Source: Acidobacteriota bacterium (GTDB lineage Bacteria; Acidobacteriota; Terriglobia; Terriglobales; Acidobacteriaceae). Taken from it: a stretch of 20,054 bases of DNA. Position numbers and translations under genes: made by a program. Each line of letters opens with the position of its first letter. Position 1 is the first letter of the stretch. Positions 15,120 through 20,054 of the stretch are shown here, piece by piece. The notes under the pieces were generated by a model that was not told the origin of the DNA, did no database searches, and saw only the letters and a list, made by a program, of their open reading frames with translations. Location of the stretch: NCBI GenBank assembly GCA_021793595.1, contig JAJYSL010000065.1, positions 1 to 20,054 of the forward strand, read 5' to 3'.

Positions 15120-15881
15120 ATGAATCTTGTGCGATTGATTCGCGAAGACATTCGATGCGTGTTCGAGCGCGACCCTGCGGCCACATCGAAAGCGATGGTG
15201 CTGCTTTGCTATCCGGGCCTGCATGCCGTGTGGTCCCATCGCATCCATCACTGGCTTTGGTCACACGACTTCAAGCTCCTGGCGCGTGTGCTGTCGCAAA
15301 TCACGCGTTTCTGGACTGGAATTGAAATCCATCCAGAGGCGCAGATCGGTCGACGATTGTTCATCGATCACGGCATCGGGGTCGTCATCGGTCAGACGGC
15401 AATTCTTGGCGATGACGTCACGCTCTATCAGGGTGTGACGCTGGGCGGTACCGGAAAGGGGGTCGGAAAACGGCATCCTACGCTGCGCGATGGCGTCTTT
15501 GTCGGCAACAATGCGAACATTCTGGGTGACATCACCATTGGAGAACATTCGCGCGTTGGCGCTGGCTCCGTGGTTTTGCGCGATGTGCCTCCGGATTCAA
15601 CCGTCGTGGGTGTCCCAGCGCACATCGTGTACCAAGGCGGCAAACGCGTTCTGATCACGGATCCTCGCGAAATCAACGATCCATTATCGGATGTTATCGT
15701 TGCGCTGTGTGACGAGGTGAAGCGTCTGAAGTCACGCGTCGAGCGACTGGATGGCCAGATGCAACAGTCTTTGCTGACCGATCCGGAAAGCGCGCTGGCG
15801 GTGGAAGAAGAAGAACGCAATCGTTATCGCAGCCAGCAATATCCCCGGTCAGATTACGTAAGCATGGGCGAAGGTATCTGA
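15120..15881 (+). CDS. cysE: Serine O-acetyltransferase
   Basis: 253-residue acetyl-CoA:serine acetyltransferase, the committed step of cysteine synthesis. A short N-terminal helical part ([22 protein letters not shown]) is followed by a left-handed hexapeptide beta-helix: [28 protein letters not shown], the [13 protein letters not shown] loop, [17 protein letters not shown]83-H84 (FIDHG) is the expected catalytic region. This is the short-type SAT common outside Enterobacteria. The C-terminal 75 residues hold a coiled coil ([20 protein letters not shown]) and an acidic, Tyr-containing tail instead of the simple ending in Ile seen in E. coli, although the last residue here is also Ile (GEGI), which could insert into the CysK active site. 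AGGA at 15108-15111 supports the ATG. Confidence 0.93.
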   Translation: MNLVRLIREDIRCVFERDPAATSKAMVLLCYPGLHAVWSHRIHHWLWSHDFKLLARVLSQITRFWTGIEIHPEAQIGRRLFIDHGIGVVIGQTAILGDDVTLYQGVTLGGTGKGVGKRHPTLRDGVFVGNNANILGDITIGEHSRVGAGSVVLRDVPPDSTVVGVPAHIVYQGGKRVLITDPREINDPLSDVIVALCDEVKRLKSRVERLDGQMQQSLLTDPESALAVEEEERNRYRSQQYPRSDYVSMGEGI

Positions 15882-15913
15882 GAGGGATTGGCCTGCATGC
15901 GGCGTGCCCCCGG

Positions 15914-17065
15914 TCACATTCCCGGATGGGAAAGGTGATTCGCATTGGGCACCAGTTCCATGTAGAGCGAGCGCGGCAGGTTGGTGTTCCAGTGGCCGGT
16001 CGCTTTGGCGAAACCGATAAAACCGAAAAATACGCATGCCAGCACAATGGTGACGGCCATGGGCGTCAGCACAAGATTGCGCCAGCGATCATTGGCCTCG
16101 GCCCCGCGACGCGGCGGCAGGGAGAACTGCAATGCGTTCTGCGCCGGGCACACGGCGATACATTCCATGCAGGCTGCGCATTCCACGGAGCGAATCTGGA
16201 TCAGCCGATTCACCGGCAGGTTGGCTGAGCAAGCCCGCGCACACTTGCCACAGTCAATACATGCAGCCGCGTCGCGGCGAATCTTCGCTGGGCTCAACAG
16301 GGATGCCAATCCCATTAACGCGCCGTACGGGCACAAATAGCGGCACCAGAAATTTCGAACAAAGAGAGAAAGCCCGAGCAGCACGATCAAAACGATGATT
16401 CCCGTATGGCCCAGGTCGCGGAAGAAATTCAGCATTTTGACGTCCGCGACCATGCCGTACGGCGAATGTAAAAAGTCAGCCAACGCTGCAGCCGACATGC
16501 TGCCAATCACGAACGCGAAAAATCCCAGCAGAACATATTTCAATCCGCGCAGCGGGAGATCAAGCCATTTTGGAAGTTGAAAGTTCTTGCCGAAAAATTT
16601 CTTGCCGGTTTTCCATAACGCTTCTGAGAGTGTGCCGATCGGGCATAGCCAGGAACAGAAGGCTTTTTTCAGCAGCAGGCTGGAGAGAAGGAACGCGAGG
16701 AACAGAAACATCGCGGCCGGATGGATCTGGGGAATGCTGCGGGTCTCCAGCAGGTATTTCGTGTTCATCATTCCGGCAATGGGCAGCCACCCTTCCACCC
16801 CCGCGGGCCGGTTCACGTACAGCGTTCTTCCGGCAGTTTCGTAGTAGCGTGTCCACAGGCAGAACTGAACTCCCAGCCCTATGTTCAGCGTCACAAAGGC
16901 GGCCTGAACAGTGTGACGAAACCACTGCGAGCGGTCTTGTAACTTGCGTCGAATCAGTTTCTTGCGATGTCTAATGGCCGGAAGAGTAGAGTTTACCGCA
17001 GCTCCATTGGGGATGGCGACGGCGTGCAGCGGCGGCAGCAATTCGGCCTCGGATGGTTGCGACAT
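15914..17065 (-). CDS. NapH/NosR-like membrane polyferredoxin (4Fe-4S protein)
   Basis: 383-residue integral membrane iron-sulfur protein. About five hydrophobic segments are visible (about 52-70, 117-132, 175-198, 221-236, 331-352). Two CxxxCP motifs, C137-C141 (FCSWLCPIG) and C241-C245 (FWCRYLCPYG), are typical of the NapH/NosR/CcoG group. These are followed by two ferredoxin-type [4Fe-4S] motifs, CxxCxxCxxxC at 269-279 and CxxCxxCxxxCP at 296-307, presumably cytoplasmic. Members pass electrons between the quinone pool and a partner, but no nap, nos, nir or cco partner is in view. ATG at 17065 is chosen because GAGGGGG lies just upstream; an in-frame start 12 bases earlier is less likely. 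It is divergent from the Crp/Fnr gene and shares its operator, suggesting co-regulation with cydAB. Confidence 0.83.
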   Translation of the reverse strand: MSQPSEAELLPPLHAVAIPNGAAVNSTLPAIRHRKKLIRRKLQDRSQWFRHTVQAAFVTLNIGLGVQFCLWTRYYETAGRTLYVNRPAGVEGWLPIAGMMNTKYLLETRSIPQIHPAAMFLFLAFLLSSLLLKKAFCSWLCPIGTLSEALWKTGKKFFGKNFQLPKWLDLPLRGLKYVLLGFFAFVIGSMSAAALADFLHSPYGMVADVKMLNFFRDLGHTGIIVLIVLLGLSLFVRNFWCRYLCPYGALMGLASLLSPAKIRRDAAACIDCGKCARACSANLPVNRLIQIRSVECAACMECIAVCPAQNALQFSLPPRRGAEANDRWRNLVLTPMAVTIVLACVFFGFIGFAKATGHWNTNLPRSLYMELVPNANHLSHPGM

Positions 17066-17083
17066 TCGCCCCCTCAAAGGTTG

Positions 17084-17153
17084 ACTCTAGAGGAAGTCGA
17101 AAGTGACAGCTGTGACGGGCGTCACAAACGATTGACGCTGGGAAAACAATACT
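17084..17153. promoter_or_regulatory. Divergent promoters around a shared CRP-like operator (TGTGAC-N4-GTCACA)
   Basis: TGTGACGGGCGTCACA at 17111-17126 has perfect 6-base arms. On the plus strand a -10-like AATACT (17148-17153) begins after a 21-base gap. On the minus strand TAGAGT (17084-17089) also lies exactly 21 bases from the operator. Both put the operator centre about 41 bases before the predicted start points (near 17160 and 17077), the class II activator position, and neither promoter has a proper -35 box. The site would let one regulator dimer serve both the polyferredoxin gene and its own gene. Confidence 0.6.
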
Positions 17154-17182
17154 AGAGGGTGCTGATTTATCAGGGTGCGACC

Positions 17183-17890
17183 ATGACCGACGACTGTGCC
17201 AACAGGATAGAAAACGAAGGCTGCTTCATGTGCAAAGAAAGGCATGCGGATTGGTTTTGCAACCTGTCTCCGCAAGCACTGGTGGAATTCGAAACGCTTG
17301 GCATGCAGATGACGGTTCCTTCCGGCAGCACGCTTTTTTTCGAATCGCAAACTGCACGCAGCGTATACATCTTGTGCGGCGGCCATGTGAAGCTGACCAC
17401 CTCTTCAAAGGATGGCAAGACGCTGCTGGTGCGAATTGCCAAGCCGGGAGATGTACTCGGCCTGAGCGCTGCCATCTCCGGCACGGCGTACGAAATCACT
17501 GCGCAGGCGATTGAGCCGGTCCAGGTGAAGTCATTTCAGCGGCAGGATTTTCTGCACTTCATCGAACATCACTTGGAAGGCAGCGTGCACGCGACCAAGA
17601 TGATTAACAAGGAATATCGCGATGCCCTGGGCGATGCCACCCGTCTCGCACTTTCCATGTCGATCGCCGGCCGCGTCGCCCGACTGCTGCTGGAGATGAC
17701 AGCTGGCGCGCGAGATGCAAAACCGCGGTTTACCATGTCCTTGACCCACGAAGAACTGGCCACCATGCTGGGCACGACCCGCGAATCCATCACACGCGTG
17801 CTGAGTGAGCTCAAGCGAAAAGAAATTATCTCCATCAAGGGAACGTCCCTCACCATCCTGCGCAAGTCGGCGCTCGAACTTCTCGTTTAG
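17183..17890 (+). CDS. Crp/Fnr-family transcriptional regulator with N-terminal cysteine cluster
   Basis: 235-residue regulator. The N-terminus has four Cys (C5, C14, C17, C26, including CFMC), a pattern like FNR proteins that bind an oxygen-sensitive [4Fe-4S] cluster. C65 lies in the beta-roll. The effector domain (about 45-125) contains SGSTLFFESQTARSVYILCGGHVKL (49-71) and the GDVLGLSAAISG stretch. The long dimer helix is followed by a winged HTH (186-220), whose recognition helix TTRESITRVL holds R200-E201-xxx-R205, the same spacing as CRP R180-E181-R185. This predicts GTGA half sites, which are found at its own promoter and before cydA. ATG at 17183 has AGGG about 8 bases upstream; a GTG at 17159 is an alternative. 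Cluster or ligand identity is inferred, not shown. Confidence 0.88.
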   Translation: MTDDCANRIENEGCFMCKERHADWFCNLSPQALVEFETLGMQMTVPSGSTLFFESQTARSVYILCGGHVKLTTSSKDGKTLLVRIAKPGDVLGLSAAISGTAYEITAQAIEPVQVKSFQRQDFLHFIEHHLEGSVHATKMINKEYRDALGDATRLALSMSIAGRVARLLLEMTAGARDAKPRFTMSLTHEELATMLGTTRESITRVLSELKRKEIISIKGTSLTILRKSALELLV

Positions 17891-17920
17891 GCCGATAAAT
17901 CCTATAGTTGATGTAGCATC

Positions 17921-17964
17921 TGTGACGGTAGTCACCGCTGTTGCAGATGCTTCCTCCCTATCGT
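17921..17964 (+). promoter_or_regulatory. CRP-like operator and -10 box of the cydAB promoter
   Basis: TGTGACGGTAGTCACC at 17921-17936 repeats the operator beside the Crp/Fnr gene, identical in its first eight bases and in GTCAC. A -10-like TATCGT (17959-17964) follows after 22 bases, placing the operator centre about 42 bases upstream of a start near 17971. No -35 hexamer is present, as expected for class II activation. The leader would be only about 13 bases but still contains GAGGGG, the ribosome-binding site for cydA. Confidence 0.58.
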
Positions 17965-17983
17965 TAAGGAAAGAGGGGCCGGC

Positions 17984-19348
17984 ATGTCTGACGCTCTATT
18001 ACTCCACCGCATTCATTTTGCTTTTACGATCACCTATCATTATCTGTTTCCGCAGCTAACTATGGGACTGGCGTTGCTGATCGTCATCCTGAAGACGATT
18101 GCCATCCGCAAAAATGATCCTGTTTATGACGAGGCAGCGCGGTTCTGGGCGCGAATTTTCGGGATCAATTTCATCATGGGCGTGGTCACAGGCGTTCCGA
18201 TGGAGTTTCAGTTCGGCACCAACTGGGCCCAGTTCTCTCGCATGACTGGAGGCGTGATCGGCCAGCCTCTGGCCATGGAAGGCGTGTTCTCGTTCTTTCT
18301 GGAATCGGCCTTTCTCGGATTGTTTCTCTATGGAGAAAAGCGCCTGTCCAGGTGGCAGCATTGGACAGCGGCCTTTCTGGTATTTCTCGGCTCCTGGATC
18401 TCGGGCTTCTTCATCATCGTGACCGATGCCTGGATGCAGCATCCTGTTGCGTATCGTGTGCTGGCCAATGGATCCTATGAAGTGACCAGCTTCTGGAAGC
18501 TGCTGCTGAATCCCTGGGCGCTGTTGCAGTACGCCCACAATATGAGCGGAGCAGTCATTACGGGCGCTTTCGTCATGTGTTCCGTCGGCGCGTTCTATCT
18601 GTTGGAGGATAAATTCTCCGAGTATGCCCGCGCGTTTCTGCGTGTCGGCGTCATCGTTGGCGCGATTGCCTGCGTCTTCCAGATTTTTCCCAGTGGCGAT
18701 CTGCACGGAAAATATCTGGCGCACCATCAACCCGCCACCACCGCCGCCATGGAAGGACTCTTCACCACGCAAAAAGGTGCTCCCATGGTGCTGCTCGGGC
18801 AACCCAATGTTGAGAATCAGCGTATCGATAACCCGCTGGTGGTCAACAAGGTGCTGAGCTTTCTGATTTACGGCACTACTTCGGCGGAAGTGAGCGGACT
18901 GGATACGTTTCCCAAGGATCAGTGGCCCACGAATATTCCGCTGTTGTTCTTTGCGTATCACATCATGGCGGGCCTGGGCACCTACTTCGTTGCCTTGATG
19001 GTGCTGGCTGTCGTCTGGCTGTGGCGCGGGAAGTTGTTCCGTACAAGGTGGCTGCTGTGGCCGCTGATGTTGAGCTTTCCACTGCCATACGTTGCCAATA
19101 TTGCCGGCTGGATGACGGCCGAAGTCGGCAGGCAGCCGTGGTTGGTGTACGGCCTGATGCGTACCACCCAGGGATATTCTCAATTTGTTTCGACAGGGAA
19201 CACGCTCTTCACCTTGCTCGGCTTCATGGGACTGTACGCGATCTTATCGATCCTGTTTGTCTTCCTGATTTATGCCGAACTCGTGCGCGGGCCGCAGCGC
19301 AGACCCTCCGCCGGCATCCACACCGGCGCGCCGGTCAGCGCTGCATAG
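17984..19348 (+). CDS. cydA: Cytochrome bd-type oxidase subunit I
   Basis: 454-residue integral membrane subunit carrying the three haems of a bd-type terminal oxidase. Haem ligands are conserved: H19, H185 and M328 (equivalents of E. coli H19, H186, M393). E99 and E107 (MEGVFSFFLES) of the proton and haem d channel and the GWMTAEVGRQPW signature (375-386) are present. The protein is about 70 residues shorter than E. coli CydA, so it has the short Q-loop. Within the loop E257 is kept, but the residue aligned with E. coli K252 is Thr, and the residue aligned with R391 is His326, so quinol handling may differ. The ATG at 17984 has GAGGGG upstream. cydB starts 21 bases after the stop. A CRP-like operator controls the promoter. 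Confidence 0.94.
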   Translation: MSDALLLHRIHFAFTITYHYLFPQLTMGLALLIVILKTIAIRKNDPVYDEAARFWARIFGINFIMGVVTGVPMEFQFGTNWAQFSRMTGGVIGQPLAMEGVFSFFLESAFLGLFLYGEKRLSRWQHWTAAFLVFLGSWISGFFIIVTDAWMQHPVAYRVLANGSYEVTSFWKLLLNPWALLQYAHNMSGAVITGAFVMCSVGAFYLLEDKFSEYARAFLRVGVIVGAIACVFQIFPSGDLHGKYLAHHQPATTAAMEGLFTTQKGAPMVLLGQPNVENQRIDNPLVVNKVLSFLIYGTTSAEVSGLDTFPKDQWPTNIPLLFFAYHIMAGLGTYFVALMVLAVVWLWRGKLFRTRWLLWPLMLSFPLPYVANIAGWMTAEVGRQPWLVYGLMRTTQGYSQFVSTGNTLFTLLGFMGLYAILSILFVFLIYAELVRGPQRRPSAGIHTGAPVSAA

Positions 19349-19369
19349 GAAATAGGTACAGGAGATACC

Positions 19370-20054
19370 ATGATGGGCTTGATCTGGTTCTGGATTGTCG
19401 CATTGATGCTGGTGGCGTACGTGGTGTTGGACGGGTTTGACATTGGAGCCGGCATCGCGCATTTTCTCATTGCGCGATCGCACCAGGATCGCGACACTAT
19501 TTTGCGCTCCATCGGCCCCGTATGGGATGGCAACGAGGTCTGGCTGCTGGCCGGCGGTGGCACGCTCTATTTCGCGTTTCCGCTGCTGTACGCTTCCTCG
19601 TTTAGCGGATTTTACTTGCCGCTGATGATCGTGTTATGGCTTCTGATCCTGCGCGGCATCGCAATTGAATTGCGATCGCACTTCGGCACCGTGGTCTGGC
19701 GCGGATTCTTCGACGGATCGTTTGCGATCTCCAGCATTCTGCTGGCCATTTTTCTTGGCGCTGCGCTCGCCAATGTCATTCGCGGAGTGCCGCTGAACGC
19801 CGACGGTTATTTCTTCGCTCCGTTGTGGACCAACTGGAGAGTGGGTCCCAACCCCGGCATTCTCGATTGGTATACCGTCATCGGCGGTCTGGTCGCACTG
19901 GTGGCCCTCGGCATTCACGGCAGCCTGTACCTGGCCATCAAAACCAGCGGCCGGTTGCAACAACGGGCCCGCGATCTGGCACAGCGCGCGTGGATCGGTC
20001 TGCTAATTCTCACCATCCTCAGCCTGACGGCGACTATGCTGGTGCGGCCTGCCG
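19370..20054 (+). CDS. cydB: Cytochrome bd-type oxidase subunit II, 3'-truncated by the window edge
   Basis: 228 codons are visible and the frame runs off the window (family usually 335-380 residues). Conserved blocks: DGFDIGAG (21-28), GPVWDGNEVWLLAGGG (49-64) and LRGIAIELR, all typical of CydB, with multiple membrane helices. Two adjacent ATG codons (19370 and 19373) are possible starts: GGAG at 19361-19364 gives spacers of 5 and 8. The short gap to cydA implies one transcript and a 1:1 subunit complex in the cytoplasmic membrane. No small cydX-like subunit can be judged because the gene's end is outside the window. Confidence 0.94.
   Translation, partial: MMGLIWFWIVALMLVAYVVLDGFDIGAGIAHFLIARSHQDRDTILRSIGPVWDGNEVWLLAGGGTLYFAFPLLYASSFSGFYLPLMIVLWLLILRGIAIELRSHFGTVVWRGFFDGSFAISSILLAIFLGAALANVIRGVPLNADGYFFAPLWTNWRVGPNPGILDWYTVIGGLVALVALGIHGSLYLAIKTSGRLQQRARDLAQRAWIGLLILTILSLTATMLVRPA

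Noticed and set aside
18056..19183. 375-codon minus-strand open frame opposite cydA
   Set aside because: Its His/Gln-rich composition is typical of the reverse complement of membrane protein codons, and cydA is unambiguous.
1..20054. CRISPR array, prophage, integron or defence island
   Set aside because: No regularly spaced repeats, integrase, capsid, nuclease-methylase pair or toxin-antitoxin pattern was seen; only transposase tails at 692-1263.

Overview
The window looks like a chromosomal piece of a GC-rich Gram-negative-type bacterium. The gene families and style (large Lhr helicase, short Q-loop cytochrome bd, a Cys-rich Crp/Fnr regulator, frequent TTG/GTG starts) suggest Acidobacteriota, but that is an inference from recalled family resemblance and no search was run. 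There is no phage, plasmid backbone, CRISPR array or rRNA. The only mobile DNA is a small graveyard of transposase tails near the left end.

Layout. 1-607: 3' part of an undecaprenyl-diphosphatase gene (uppP). 692-1677 (minus): a wreck in which the first 138 codons of a secreted gamma-glutamyltransferase run in frame into an IS110-type transposase tail and then an IS1634-type transposase tail. 1845-2597: a Bax-inhibitor-1/YccA membrane protein. 2667-7205: a full-length Lhr-type helicase, possibly translated from a leaderless mRNA. 7323-8813 (minus): an exported Ntn-hydrolase/phospholipase B-like protein. 8894-8969 (minus): tRNA-Cys(GCA) with encoded CCA, directly preceded by a nested hairpin. 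9275-9841 (minus): peptide deformylase.

9900-15881 is a sulfur amino acid region. A structured leader precedes two overlapping PLP trans-sulfuration genes, both apparently starting with TTG. Next come two minus-strand genes, a RidA-like protein that lacks the classical catalytic Arg and a 2-oxoglutarate/Fe(II) oxygenase. These are followed by cysK and cysE. Together CysE and CysK make cysteine from serine, and the two trans-sulfuration enzymes can pass its sulfur to homocysteine or work in reverse.

15914-20054 is a respiratory and redox region: a NapH/NosR-like membrane polyferredoxin (minus), a divergent Crp/Fnr regulator with an N-terminal Cys cluster, then cydA and the start of cydB. The strongest regulatory signal in the window is here. 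A 16-bp TGTGAC-N4-GTCACA palindrome lies exactly midway between the divergent polyferredoxin and regulator promoters, and a second copy lies in front of cydA. In all three cases the distance to a plausible -10 box fits class II activation. The regulator's recognition helix carries the CRP-type R-E-x-x-x-R pattern expected to read GTGA half sites. A weaker GTGA-N6-TCAC site precedes cysK, which may tie cysteine synthesis to the same regulator.
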